Below, one piece after another: positions 1-8,258 of a stretch of DNA of 64,000 nt (position 1 is its first letter; each line of letters begins with the position of its first letter). This DNA comes from CAUZWH01 sp965224275 (GTDB lineage Bacteria; Pseudomonadota; Alphaproteobacteria; SHVV01). The notes below the pieces were generated by a model. It was not told the DNA's origin. It did no database searches and saw nothing but the letters and a program-made list of their open reading frames with translations. Both the position numbers and the translations under genes were made by a program. Location of the stretch: positions 868,001 through 932,000 of the forward strand of contig CBDCYR010000005.1 in assembly GCA_965224275.1 (NCBI GenBank). The letters run 5' to 3'.

Positions 1-143
1 CGACCGCAGAGGAACACCCAATGCGCCGACCAACCCACTGATCAGGCATCTACGAAAGCCCTAACACGTGCCCACTAAGAGCACGTCCGGCATCTGGATT
101 TCAGGCGCGCAGCCCATGCACCGCGCGGGGTCGCGATCGTGGG

Positions 144-254
144 TTACACGAGGACAGAATCGAGGTAGCAACTCGCGTTGGCGACTGTCAACGTAATGCC
201 GATCATGATGCCGGCCAGTAGCAGGCTAAGCGGCAGACTTCGAGCTGAGATCAT
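144..254 (-). CDS. Small hydrophobic protein, 36 aa (unrecognised)
   Basis: Short open frame with a textbook ribosome site: GGAGGAT lies about six bases before the ATG at 254. The product starts MISARSLPLSLLLAGIM, has one hydrophobic stretch (about residues 7-26) and ends with a short tail containing one Cys. It looks like a single-pass membrane peptide or a short secreted peptide with an uncleaved signal. It is divergent from the PQQ dehydrogenase gene and no other gene lies nearby. I do not recognise a family. The ribosome site and the hydrophobic profile are the whole case. Confidence 0.5.
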   Translation of the reverse strand: MISARSLPLSLLLAGIMIGITLTVANASCYLDSVLV

Positions 255-459
255 TTTTATCCTCCACTCTCGCGCATTGGTTCACCCACGCGCAAAATGC
301 CAACCTTACTTTTCTCCACTTGATATGTGGGGACGACCCAGTGGAGCTGCCAGTTAAATGTGATCACCGCTGCGTGAGTTTGGGCCACACGCTGTTGGTG
401 TTGGTCGTCGCGATCTGCCTGCTTACACTGAATGGAATCGAACCAAACGGGGATCATCG

Positions 460-1725
460 ATGAACGGTCGGGTCCGGAGTGTATTCATTTCGCTGGCTGG
501 CGTCATAGCGGCCGCCGCGGTGTTGGCCTCGGCGGTCGGGTTGGCGACGACGGCGGTGCAGGCCCAGCACCAGCCGGTCGGCGAACGCTTTCATATCAAA
601 GCAGCCGATCTGCCGGCACCGTTTGCCACCCCGAGCGCGGTGAACCCACCGGCACGGGTGTCGGTTCCGGCTGATCCGCCGTGGTTGGTCCCGCCCGGAT
701 TTCACGTCAACGCCTTCGCCTCCGGACTCAGCCACGCGCGATGGATGACGGTCGCCGCCAATGGCGATGTGTTCCTGGCCGAGCCCCGTGCCGGCCATGT
801 CCTTCTGTTGCGCGATGCCGACGGTGATGGGCGTGCGGAGCACAGTTCCGTCTTCGTCTCAGGTCTCGAACGCCCGCATGGCCTCGTCCTGCACGACGGT
901 CATCTATATATCGGCAGCCCGCGTACGATTTGGCGGACTCGCTACAGCCTCGGCGAGACCCGGGCACGCACGCCGCCTGAGCCGGTCACCGTGCCAGGGG
1001 CGCTCGGCGCCGGCGGCGGCCACTGGACGCGCAATCTCGTCTTCAGCGGCGATGGCGCCAACTTCTTCGTTACCGTCGGCAGCCGCGCCAATGTCGGCGA
1101 AGAAGCCGAGGTGCGGGCCAGTGTCCAGCAGTTTGATGCCGCTGGCCGTGGCCAGCAAACGTTTGCCGGCGGTCTGCGCAATCCGGTCGGGATTGCGCGC
1201 TACCCTGGCACTGACGATCTCTACGTCGTTGTCAATGAGCGCGATGGTCTTGGCGATGGCTTGGCGCCGGACTTTTTCACCAGGGTGGTGGCCGGTGGCT
1301 TTTATGGCTGGCCCTACGCCTATGCCGGACCGCATCCGGATCCGGCCCTCGGCAGCAAGCGCCCCGACCTGGTCGCCGCGACCCGCGTGCCGGATGTTTT
1401 GTTTCAAGCTCACTCCGCGCCGATCGGTCTTGTGTTCTACGACGCCGATCAGTTTCCGTCCGATTACCGTGGCGATGCCTTCGTTGCGCTACGGGGATCG
1501 TGGAATGCGGAGAAGCCGACGGGCTACAAAATCGTGCGTGTGCCTTTCGAAAAGGCCCGGCCACAGGGCTTTTACGAAACCTTCGCCAGCGGCTTTTGGG
1601 TAGCCGGCGATGATCGTGCGCGCGTTTGGGGCCGCCCGGCTGGCCTGGCGATCGCCGCCGATGGCAGCCTATTGGTGGCCGACGACACCAGTCAGACGGT
1701 GTGGCGTATCAGCTACCGTAGATAA
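460..1725 (+). CDS. PQQ-dependent sugar (sorbosone-type) dehydrogenase, exported
   Basis: 421 aa with an N-terminal signal peptide (residues 1-35, hydrophobic core LAGVIAAAAVLASAVGLA), followed by a beta-propeller of the glucose/sorbosone dehydrogenase family. Blade motifs visible are ANGDVFLAEP, GDGANFFVTVGSRANVGEE, GGLRNPVGIARYPGTDDLYV and GFYGWPYAY, with AADGSLLVADDTSQTVWRI at the C-terminus. Members oxidise sugars or aldoses in the periplasm using pyrroloquinoline quinone, but the substrate here is unknown. The ATG at 460 gives a complete signal peptide. A 14-bp perfect palindrome (1722-1735) overlaps the stop codon. No PQQ biosynthesis genes are in the window. Family assignment is firm, substrate is not. 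Confidence 0.85.
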   Translation: MNGRVRSVFISLAGVIAAAAVLASAVGLATTAVQAQHQPVGERFHIKAADLPAPFATPSAVNPPARVSVPADPPWLVPPGFHVNAFASGLSHARWMTVAANGDVFLAEPRAGHVLLLRDADGDGRAEHSSVFVSGLERPHGLVLHDGHLYIGSPRTIWRTRYSLGETRARTPPEPVTVPGALGAGGGHWTRNLVFSGDGANFFVTVGSRANVGEEAEVRASVQQFDAAGRGQQTFAGGLRNPVGIARYPGTDDLYVVVNERDGLGDGLAPDFFTRVVAGGFYGWPYAYAGPHPDPALGSKRPDLVAATRVPDVLFQAHSAPIGLVFYDADQFPSDYRGDAFVALRGSWNAEKPTGYKIVRVPFEKARPQGFYETFASGFWVAGDDRARVWGRPAGLAIAADGSLLVADDTSQTVWRISYRR

Positions 1726-1920
1726 GTTAACTTATTGAAAACAAACACTATAAAAATAATTATGCGCCAGGAAATGGCAGTCCTGGTGGTTTTGCGCTAC
1801 AATCGTCACAGTTTCGTGAAGGACCCAATGCCGCCGCGCGGTCGGAATTTTTTTGTACGAGGTTGAGTAACGAATACCGCTTAGCGCGTCCGGCGAAAAT
1901 AATCGCAAACGGAGGGTGAC

Positions 1921-2352
1921 ATGAACGTAAAAACGATCATCGGCACGAAAGGCGATGGCGTCATCACCGCGCTTGAAAGCGACACGATCAGCAGTGTCGC
2001 GGCAACCCTGAAAGCTCACAAAATTGGCGCTCTCGTCATCAGCAACGACGGCGTCCACGTCGACGGGATCGTATCCGAACGCGATATCGTGCACGGCTTC
2101 GTCGAACATGGCGCGTCGCTTCTGGATCGTGAGATCGGCCTGGTCATGACCCGTGATGTCATCACCTGCTCGCCCGATGAGGTGATCGATGACCTCATGG
2201 CTAAAATGAGCGGTAGCCGGATTCGCCATTTACCGTGCGTCGAGGACGACCGGTTGCGCGGCATGATCAGTATCGGCGACGTGGTGAAGTACCGCCTGGT
2301 TGAGATCGAGGCGGAGGCTGAAGCCATGCGCGCGTACATCGCGACCGGCTAA
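1921..2352 (+). CDS. CBS-domain pair protein
   Basis: 143 aa made of two CBS domains (about residues 8-62 and 74-130), the usual length for stand-alone CBS pairs. Characteristic pieces are KIGALVISNDG, GIVSERDIV, VMTRDVITCSPDE and RIRHLPCVEDD followed by LRGMISIGDVVKYRL. These proteins bind adenosyl nucleotides and act as regulatory modules, but the partner is not evident here. A strong ribosome site (GGAGGGTGAC) precedes the ATG. It ends convergently with the GIY-YIG gene, with a short palindrome between them. Confidence 0.9.
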   Translation: MNVKTIIGTKGDGVITALESDTISSVAATLKAHKIGALVISNDGVHVDGIVSERDIVHGFVEHGASLLDREIGLVMTRDVITCSPDEVIDDLMAKMSGSRIRHLPCVEDDRLRGMISIGDVVKYRLVEIEAEAEAMRAYIATG

Positions 2353-2365
2353 CGCGCCTGCCGTC

Positions 2366-2379
2366 GGTGGCGCGCCACC
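2366..2379. terminator. 14-bp perfect palindrome between convergent genes
   Basis: GGTGGCGCGCCACC sits between the CBS gene and the convergent DUF123 gene. It can form a short GC stem on either transcript and may serve as a bidirectional transcript end. There is no T-run, so intrinsic termination is uncertain. Confidence 0.35.
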
Positions 2380-2390
2380 GCTTCGCGCGC

Positions 2391-2870
2391 CTAACCGGCA
2401 AACTCGGCAAGCCGTCGTATGCGTACCGTATGTTGGATTTCATCCACTAGTCTGGCGCGTGCCGCCGTCGACCACGGCATCTCGATCGCTGCGAGATGAC
2501 TCGGGCAGCGACGGCAATCGCTGCTGCCGAAACCTCTGATCGGCAAGGTCGCTCCGCTCGCGACGAATCCGTCCAGAAAGTCACACTCGTCGGCACCGGG
2601 TTCAGGGTCAGGAAAGGCTGCGACCATCACCTGCTCGGCGTACGCACTGAGCCAATCGATGTGCCAGCGCAGGGATTTCTCGCGTCGCAGATGGCGGCGG
2701 CAGCGCGCGCGCAGGCCGCCCGGCCCACGCGCGCTCCCAACATAGCCGTAGATACCGCCCGGTAAGGTTCCGCCAAAGCGTTGCGGCAGCGCAGCCGGCG
2801 CGCGCAATCGTAACAGCAAGATATAGGTACCCGGCGCGGCGGCGAGCTCCCCAGGGTCCGTCATCCACAT
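2391..2870 (-). CDS. DUF123 / GIY-YIG nuclease-like protein
   Basis: 159 aa. The central region GIYGYVGSARGPGGLRAR followed by HLRREKSLRWHIDWL is the signature of DUF123, a GIY-YIG-fold family found alone in bacteria and archaea and sometimes fused to endonuclease III. The C-terminus carries conserved Cys/His (ECDFLDG, GSSDCRRCPSHL) that could bind metal. The ATG at 2870 is used; a second ATG lies two codons downstream. Function is unproven for the family; a DNA repair or processing role is inferred from the fold. It stands alone and is convergent with the CBS gene. Confidence 0.8.
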   Translation of the reverse strand: MWMTDPGELAAAPGTYILLLRLRAPAALPQRFGGTLPGGIYGYVGSARGPGGLRARCRRHLRREKSLRWHIDWLSAYAEQVMVAAFPDPEPGADECDFLDGFVASGATLPIRGFGSSDCRRCPSHLAAIEMPWSTAARARLVDEIQHTVRIRRLAEFAG

Positions 2871-2933
2871 CGTTCGTTTCCGCGCCCCTAGTTAGAGTCT
2901 TGTCACCAGCCACCAGAGAACTTGGAGAACATA

Positions 2934-3650
2934 ATGAGCGACCACCAAAAAGCAGCCATCGTCACGGGTGCCGGCCGTGGCCTCGGCCTGGCCGCGGCCC
3001 GCGAGTTGCACGCACGCGGTTACCGGCTGGCACTTCTGTCCCCCTCGGGTGCGGCCGAAGTTGCAGCGCGCGAGCTTGGCGCGATCGGCCGCACCGGTTC
3101 GGTCACCAATCAGTCCGACCTGGCCGCTTTGGTTGACGATGCACACAGCACGTTCGGCCGTATCGATGCGGTCGTCAACAGCACCGGCAACGCGCCTGTT
3201 GCCCCCAGCGGCGAGCTTCTCGACCTCTCAGATCACGACTGGTACGCCGGCACCGACATGGTATTTCTCAACGTTGTGCGCATGGCCCGCCTGGTAACAC
3301 CGATCATGGCAGCCCAAGGCGGCGGCGCGTTCGTCAATATCTCGACCTTCGCTGCTTTGGAACCGGATCCGACCTACCCGGTCTCGTCGTGCATGCGCGC
3401 CGCACTGGCGGGTTACACAAAGCTGTTTGCCGATCGCTTCGCCGCCCAGGGCATTCGCATGAACAACGTGCTCCCCGGCATGATCGACAACTACCCGGCC
3501 GATGCCGCGACGCTTGCGCGGATTCCGGCTGCCCGCTATGGCGGGGTTGGCGAGGTCGCCAAGACGATCGCGTTTCTGTTATCCGATGATGCCGGCTATA
3601 TCACCGGCCAGAACATTCGCGTCGATGGCGCCCTGACGCGCCACGTGTAA
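2934..3650 (+). CDS. SDR family oxidoreductase (atypical active site)
   Basis: 238 aa Rossmann-fold short-chain dehydrogenase. The nucleotide motif TGAGRGLG is at residues 11-18 and the C-terminal GYITGQNIRVDGALTR is typical. The ATG at 2934 has GGAGA five bases upstream, so it is preferred over an upstream TTG. The catalytic stretch reads NISTFAALEPDPTYPVSSCM: the Ser and Tyr are present, but the Lys expected four residues after Tyr is Ser. This belongs to an SDR subgroup I recall with a diverged YxxxK motif, so ordinary hydride chemistry should not be assumed. It is followed 47 bp later by a GNAT gene, probably cotranscribed. Confidence 0.85.
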   Translation: MSDHQKAAIVTGAGRGLGLAAARELHARGYRLALLSPSGAAEVAARELGAIGRTGSVTNQSDLAALVDDAHSTFGRIDAVVNSTGNAPVAPSGELLDLSDHDWYAGTDMVFLNVVRMARLVTPIMAAQGGGAFVNISTFAALEPDPTYPVSSCMRAALAGYTKLFADRFAAQGIRMNNVLPGMIDNYPADAATLARIPAARYGGVGEVAKTIAFLLSDDAGYITGQNIRVDGALTRHV

Positions 3651-3697
3651 CGTCGCGTCCTACTGGCAGCGCGCAACACTTTCAAAGGACCGGCACC

Positions 3698-4165
3698 ATG
3701 GACGCCAGCGACGATAGCAATCTCGAATTCAGGGTCTATTCGCGGGCCGCGCGCAACACTGTTCTCGATATGATGCGCGCCTTTTATATCGAGGATGGCC
3801 ACGATTTCGCTGCCGCGATCGCCGAGCGCGGACTTGGGCAGCTCGAAGCACCCGACGCCTGGGCACGGCTCTGGCTGATCTGCCGCAAGGGCCAAACCAT
3901 CGGTTATCTGTGTATCACCTTCGGGTTCTCGCTCGAGGTCGGGGGGCTCGATTTCATCATCGACGAGTTGTTCGTCGTGCCGTCTGCGAGGGGAGCTGGC
4001 GTCGGTCGGCAGGCGCTTGATTTTGCTGAAAGTGAGAGCCGCGCGCTTGGTGCGAAGCGGCTGTTATTGGAAGTCGAGCAGGCAAATATGCGGGCGCGCA
4101 AATTGTATGAGTCGCGCGGTTACGCCGCGCACGAACGCCACCTCATGTCCAAGCCGCTCTCTTAA
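3698..4165 (+). CDS. GNAT family N-acetyltransferase
   Basis: 155 aa with the GNAT fold: the acetyl-CoA pyrophosphate loop is VVPSARGAGVGRQAL (about residues 92-106), followed by LLLEVEQANMRARKLYESRGY, which is split here as LLLEVEQANMRARK and LYESRGY. The substrate cannot be told. It lies just downstream of the SDR gene on the same strand. Its last codons and stop fall within a 16-bp tandem duplication. Confidence 0.85.
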   Translation: MDASDDSNLEFRVYSRAARNTVLDMMRAFYIEDGHDFAAAIAERGLGQLEAPDAWARLWLICRKGQTIGYLCITFGFSLEVGGLDFIIDELFVVPSARGAGVGRQALDFAESESRALGAKRLLLEVEQANMRARKLYESRGYAAHERHLMSKPLS

Positions 4166-4183
4166 GAAGCCGCTCTCTTAAGA
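4152..4183. repeat. 16-bp tandem duplication across the GNAT stop codon
   Basis: AGCCGCTCTCTTAAGA occurs twice back to back. The first copy contains the TAA stop of the acetyltransferase. It is followed by a short GC hairpin (GCCTCGGCGAGGC) that may act as a terminator. It looks like a recent slippage event that left the protein unchanged. Confidence 0.75.
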
Positions 4184-4202
4184 AGAGCCTCGGCGAGGCC
4201 TC

Positions 4203-4475
4203 CTATGCGGCTTGCGCGTAGGTGAATTCGAGGCCGCTTTCGTGGGCTGTCATCCACACGATCCGCGCCTCGATCGGCTCCCAATCTTCAACCCACAAGA
4301 CGACGTTTTCTTCGTCTTGGAGGTCATCATCCGCGCCGATGCAAATCTGCGCGCCGGTCATCGAAATATCCTTGAGCGGGCAATTGATCAGGCGCCCGTG
4401 ACATTCTATTTCGACGCCCGTGCACCCGCCGATTCGTGTGCACATCCGCCGGTCACTGTTTTGCTGTTCAACCAT
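4203..4475 (-). CDS. PilZ domain protein
   Basis: 90 aa, a stand-alone PilZ domain. The c-di-GMP binding signature is complete: RRMCTR near residues 9-14 (RxxxR) and DISMTG near 37-42 (D/NxSxxG). C-di-GMP binding can therefore be expected from family knowledge. No diguanylate cyclase, phosphodiesterase or motility gene lies nearby, so its target is unknown. It is convergent with the GNAT gene. Confidence 0.85.
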   Translation of the reverse strand: MVEQQNSDRRMCTRIGGCTGVEIECHGRLINCPLKDISMTGAQICIGADDDLQDEENVVLWVEDWEPIEARIVWMTAHESGLEFTYAQAA

Positions 4476-4720
4476 TAAACGTCACCATAAATCGCTCATG
4501 CCGTAACGATAGGCTAAGTCGCGAATCCGGATAATTGGGTCATACCCTTGATTGCCCTAGGAGGTTCACCGGGAAAACGTTAACGTCAGGTGTTAACACA
4601 TTGTTTTGGCGAGATTTTCGGGCGGTGATTCGGCCGTTCAAGTTACGGTGAACCCACCGATTTCGACCACCGGCAGCGTACTCAAGAAGAGTTAGGGGTA
4701 ATCGCGGCTTCGAGTTCGCC

Positions 4721-5587
4721 TCACGGCGAGTCATCCGGCCATAGCAGGCTGAACGGCCGGTTGAACGCGATGTCCTCGATGGTTTCTTCGGGGATCTGTG
4801 GCAACGCCACACCTTCGCCCCAATCATTCACCGCCCGGAAACTATCGAGTGCGGCCTGCGAGGTTTGCATCGGGAAGTCGGAGCCGAACAGCAATTGGTC
4901 GGTCACCTTGTATTCGAGCGCCAGCATCAGCGCGTTGTAGAACTGCCACTTGCGGTAGTAGCGGGCCGAGAGGTCGGCGAAGAGCTGCTTGTGCTTGCGC
5001 AGCAAGACCACGGTTTCGCCGATCCATGGTTGCCCGACATGGGCAACAATCATGCGCAGCTCGGGGAAGGCACGCGCGATCTTATCGAGCAGGATCGGGT
5101 TGCCATATTCCAACACCGATTGGGCAGGGTAGGCCGCCGATTGGTGCCACAGAATCGGGATGCCGTGCTGGTTGGCGATCTCGTAGAGCCGCCAGGCTTC
5201 CGGCGCCCACGGATCGAATCCGGCATAGACCGGCGACATCTTTAAGCCGCGCATACCGAGTTCGATGATCGCGCGTTCGAGCTCCTCAGGCGCGTCGTCG
5301 TCGTGCGGGTCGACACAGGCAAAACCGATCGCACGGCCCGGATACTGCTTCACATAGTCGGCCACGAATTCGTTGGGGATGTGGGTGCCGAGCCGGTTCC
5401 AGCGCAACGCCAGAACGACGAATTTGTCAGCCGTCGCGGCAACGTCTGCTTGATGCGCCGCCGGCGACCCATCCGTCGCCGGCCCCAGCTGCACGGCCAT
5501 TTCCTCGTTGTGGTGGTCACTGAAATGCTCAGGCAGCCATAGGTTGGTATGCCAGTCGATCAGCTCGCCTCGCGTGGAATCGCTCAT
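4721..5587 (-). CDS. Amidohydrolase family protein (TIM-barrel metal-dependent hydrolase)
   Basis: 288 aa, amidohydrolase-2 type. The N-terminal metal region reads IDWHTNLWL, further motifs are FACVDPHDDDAPEELERAI, GIPILWHQSA, MIVAHVGQPW and LLFGSDFPMQ. Together they give the conserved His residues and the late Asp of this superfamily, although the usual HxH is H-T-N here, so metal binding may be altered. Relatives are decarboxylases and hydrolases of aromatic or lactone intermediates. It lies 23 bp downstream of a FAD monooxygenase on the same strand, which suggests a shared catabolic operon. A long palindrome separates the two. Confidence 0.8.
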   Translation of the reverse strand: MSDSTRGELIDWHTNLWLPEHFSDHHNEEMAVQLGPATDGSPAAHQADVAATADKFVVLALRWNRLGTHIPNEFVADYVKQYPGRAIGFACVDPHDDDAPEELERAIIELGMRGLKMSPVYAGFDPWAPEAWRLYEIANQHGIPILWHQSAAYPAQSVLEYGNPILLDKIARAFPELRMIVAHVGQPWIGETVVLLRKHKQLFADLSARYYRKWQFYNALMLALEYKVTDQLLFGSDFPMQTSQAALDSFRAVNDWGEGVALPQIPEETIEDIAFNRPFSLLWPDDSP

Positions 5588-5601
5588 GGGGTCTCCATCG
5601 A

Positions 5602-5715
5602 ATTTCAGGATTAGCTCGACCCATCCCGCTCCCCCGGCCCAACCACCCCAAGGGTACTCTCGTCGGGTGGTTGGCCCGGGGGAGCGGGATGGCCGAGTCG
5701 ATGCAATCCTGAAAT
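5602..5715. repeat. Long inverted repeat with roughly 47-bp arms
   Basis: The left arm begins ATTTCAGGATTAGCTCGA and contains CATCCCGCTCCCCCGG and CAACCACC. The right arm is its near-exact reverse complement. The centre reads CCAAGGGTACTCTCGTCGG. The element spans the last codons and stop of the monooxygenase and ends 15 bp before the amidohydrolase start. As RNA it would form a very stable hairpin that could stop or stabilise transcription between the two genes. A second element with the same centre is at 21870-21960. Confidence 0.9.
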
Positions 5716-6870
5716 GCTCTTGCGATCAAATTTGGGTCCCGCCAGATCGATACGATCGGCGACCCGCACGCGGTTGTTCATCGCCGAGAGCTGCCCGATC
5801 CCCCACAGCATCGCCCGGCGCATGAACGTTAGCGGCCGCGGCCATTGCGTCGTCAGCGAATCGATCCGCAGCGACCAGGTCTGAGTCTGATCGGCGATCC
5901 AGCGGAAGCGTTGCTCCCAATCTCGCAGCGCGGTTTCGATATCGGGCTCTGCATCGAGCATCCGCGCCAACGCGTAGCCGTTGGTGATCGCGATTCCGGC
6001 GCCTTGACCCAGCGCCGGCGGGAAGGCATGCGCCGCATCGCCCAGCACCGCGGCGCGCCCTCTCGACCATTTGCGCACCACCGCGTGGGCGTAGGAGTGC
6101 CGGGCGATGCTGAGCGGTTCGGCCAGTCGGTCGAAGAAATCGGGGATGCCGGGGAACGCCTCCCGCCAGCTGTCGATATCAATTGGCATCGCGCAGGCGC
6201 GGCTATCCGAATGCGGGCAGCTCAGATAAGTATAGGTGAGATCGGGCGCCACCGGACCGATGCCAACGCGGCGCCGGCCCGACCAATACTCTCGGAATAT
6301 CGGCTCGGATTCGGCCTCGGTTCGATGGATCAATAACCGTGTCGCACCGCTGCGGCGATCGGACGCGCGCACGGTAAGGCCGAGTTGGTCGCGCAACACC
6401 GAGCGAAAACCGTCCGCCGCGATCACGAGATCGGCCTCTTCGACCGACCCATTCGCCAGGGTCACCGCCCCCTTTGGGTCGATACCGACGGCCTCTGATT
6501 TGGTAATGATCTCGACACCCTGACGGCGTGCGGCCTCGGCCAGGCCGAGGACCAGATCGGAGCGCGTTACCCCCATCCAGCGGTAGGCGCCGCGCAAATC
6601 GCTGCGTTGAATAAGGCGGCCGTCGTGCTCGAGCCGCAACGACCCCTCATAGGGGATCGCCCGCCCCAGGATCAGGTCGGCAAAGCCGTAGTGTTCGAAA
6701 ATCGAGATACTGTTGCTCATCAACAGGATCCCGGCGCCGATCTCACGGATCTCCGGACTGCGTTCGTGCACCCGTACCTGCCAGCCATAACGCGCCAGCG
6801 CCCAGCCCACCGCCAGTCCACCGATGCCGCCACCGGCAATGACAGCGCTACGTCGGCTCATCGAGGCCAT
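5611..6870 (-). CDS. FAD-dependent monooxygenase (salicylate hydroxylase-like)
   Basis: About 419 aa from the ATG at 6870, which puts the FAD motif GGGIGGLAVGWAL near residue 13. An upstream ATG at 6918 would add 16 residues; neither has a good ribosome site. Other family motifs are LVIAADGFRSVLR (DG motif) and LGDAAHAFPPALGQGAGIA (second FAD motif with GD). Members hydroxylate aromatic substrates with NAD(P)H and O2. The last 25 or so residues, from about GHPAPPGQPPDE, are encoded by the long palindrome, so the native C-terminus may have been replaced. It is probably cotranscribed with the downstream amidohydrolase. Confidence 0.85.
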   Translation of the reverse strand: MASMSRRSAVIAGGGIGGLAVGWALARYGWQVRVHERSPEIREIGAGILLMSNSISIFEHYGFADLILGRAIPYEGSLRLEHDGRLIQRSDLRGAYRWMGVTRSDLVLGLAEAARRQGVEIITKSEAVGIDPKGAVTLANGSVEEADLVIAADGFRSVLRDQLGLTVRASDRRSGATRLLIHRTEAESEPIFREYWSGRRRVGIGPVAPDLTYTYLSCPHSDSRACAMPIDIDSWREAFPGIPDFFDRLAEPLSIARHSYAHAVVRKWSRGRAAVLGDAAHAFPPALGQGAGIAITNGYALARMLDAEPDIETALRDWEQRFRWIADQTQTWSLRIDSLTTQWPRPLTFMRRAMLWGIGQLSAMNNRVRVADRIDLAGPKFDRKSISGLHRLGHPAPPGQPPDESTLGVVGPGERDGSS

Positions 6871-6918
6871 GATGTCGTCGGTAAACGCATGCGGTACCGT
6901 GGTGCAAGGGAACCCCAT

Positions 6919-7452
6919 GATAGGCGCGCCGAGCTTGGCCGGGCAACGTCGCCTTGCGGAACACGGCTACCGCCGCCGTCCGAAGCAAGCGTCGCTTGCG
7001 CTCAGGTTGGCGAGCCCAAATCGATATGGCTATGCCCCAAAACGGGGCATCGGGCGGGGCCTGCGTCGATCGCGAGGCAACCGCCGCCTTGCGTCAATCG
7101 TTAGCCGATCGGGCGATCACACGCGGGTATGGCCACGGCGAGGTGCACCCCTTGGGTCAGTCCGTAACGGTTCCGGGATTGGTGATTCGTCCTGAATCGG
7201 CGGTTTTGGCCGGATTTTGATCGGTTCGGGCCTTTTCGGCTCGATTTTCGGTTAACGCCGCGCTCCGAGAGTCATTGACTTCCCCGAGTTAACCTCTAAT
7301 TATTCCCCGAACGTGATACATTCGATTCGTGACTACCTAATCAATCGGCCCGCCGATAGCTTGGTTATCCCCTGACAATGTGAACGTTACGACGGTGTGT
7401 CTTCACATGGTGTGGGGCACGCAAATCTAGATTGCTGTTAGAGGAAACAACT
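6919..7452 (+). promoter_or_regulatory. Gene-free stretch with probable long cspA leader
   Basis: No convincing gene lies here. The part nearest the cold-shock gene (about 7230-7452) is AT-richer than its surroundings. Cold-shock genes usually have a long structured 5' leader, and such a leader would fit this space. I did not identify a specific cold box or promoter. Confidence 0.35.
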
Positions 7453-7662
7453 ATGGCTACAGGTACTGTTAAGTGGTTCAACCCGACCAAGGGTTTCGGA
7501 TTCATTGAACCGGAAGACGGTTCTAAAGACGCTTTCGTCCACATTTCGGCGGTCGAACGCGCCGGATTGAGTTCGCTTAACGAAGGGCAAAAAGTCTCCT
7601 ACGAGCTTCAGCCCGGACGGGACGGCAAATCTTCAGCCGAGAACCTGTCGATTATCGACTAA
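7453..7662 (+). CDS. cspA: Cold-shock protein (CspA family)
   Basis: 69 aa, a single cold-shock domain at the family's usual length. RNP1 is KGFGFIEP and RNP2 is DAFVHISAV; the N-terminus GTVKWFNPTKG is typical. It binds single-stranded nucleic acid and acts as an RNA chaperone. The ATG at 7453 follows GAGGAAACAACT, a good ribosome site, so it is preferred over the upstream TTG. A strong hairpin follows the stop. Confidence 0.95.
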   Translation: MATGTVKWFNPTKGFGFIEPEDGSKDAFVHISAVERAGLSSLNEGQKVSYELQPGRDGKSSAENLSIID

Positions 7663-7673
7663 CCACGCAAAAG

Positions 7674-7706
7674 ACTCCGCTCTCAGCTTCCGGCTGGGAG
7701 CGGAGA
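7674..7706 (+). terminator. Hairpin downstream of cspA
   Basis: CTCCGCTCTCAGC pairs with GCTGGGAGCGGAG around a TTCCG loop, beginning 11 bp after the stop. The stem is strong but there is no T-run, so it may act as a Rho-assisted end or a 3' stabiliser. Confidence 0.6.
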
Positions 7707-7968
7707 TCGCGCGCCGTCGGCGACGCGGACTGCAATGATCGCCTGACAGACCGAGGAGTAGGCCCCCAGAGTCACATGTGAATCTTTATGTGGCGGCCTG
7801 CGTGTTTCCCGTTCGGTAACACCAAGAAACGAGACCAACAATAAGTTCATGGCGCTACGCGCCGTGACCACCCTGTGCGCTAGCTAGAGCGTGCGCCGCG
7901 CGTGCGCTCCGGGCGGAGTCGCCATTCATCTCCCCCCGTGACGGCGCTAACTGAACCGGAGATGACCG

Positions 7969-8244
7969 ATGGCAAAATCAGCAAGATCAAGAGCCGAACA
8001 ACATTTCACGGCGTCGCAGAAAAAAGACAAGCAAGATCTAAAAGAGCGCGAGAAGGCCTGGCAGGATAAGCTCGACCGAACCGCGACCCTGCGTGCCCTG
8101 CGCCTCGCCAAGGAGGCAGAGGACAAGCAGGCTGCCGACGCGGCGGCAGCCTTGAAGGCAGCTACCAAGAAGCCCGCCAAAAAGAAATCGGCCGCCAAGA
8201 CAGCATCCGCCAAGACAGCGTCCGCCGAGACAGCGTCCGCATAA
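7969..8244 (+). CDS. Small basic alphaproteobacterial protein with AKTASA repeats
   Basis: 91 aa, highly charged and probably helical. The region FTASQKKDKQDLKERE and LRALRLAKEAEDKQ is a pattern I recall from short hypothetical proteins of rhizobia and relatives. The C-terminus is Lys/Ala rich (TKKPAKKKSAAK) and ends in three near-identical 15-bp repeats encoding AKTASA-type units. GGAGATGACCG precedes the ATG. The function is unknown; the tail resembles histone-H1-like nucleic-acid-binding tails, but that is only a compositional hint. The 260 bp upstream hold no gene I can support. Confidence 0.75.
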   Translation: MAKSARSRAEQHFTASQKKDKQDLKEREKAWQDKLDRTATLRALRLAKEAEDKQAADAAAALKAATKKPAKKKSAAKTASAKTASAETASA

Positions 8245-8258
8245 ACGTCGATCTCTGC

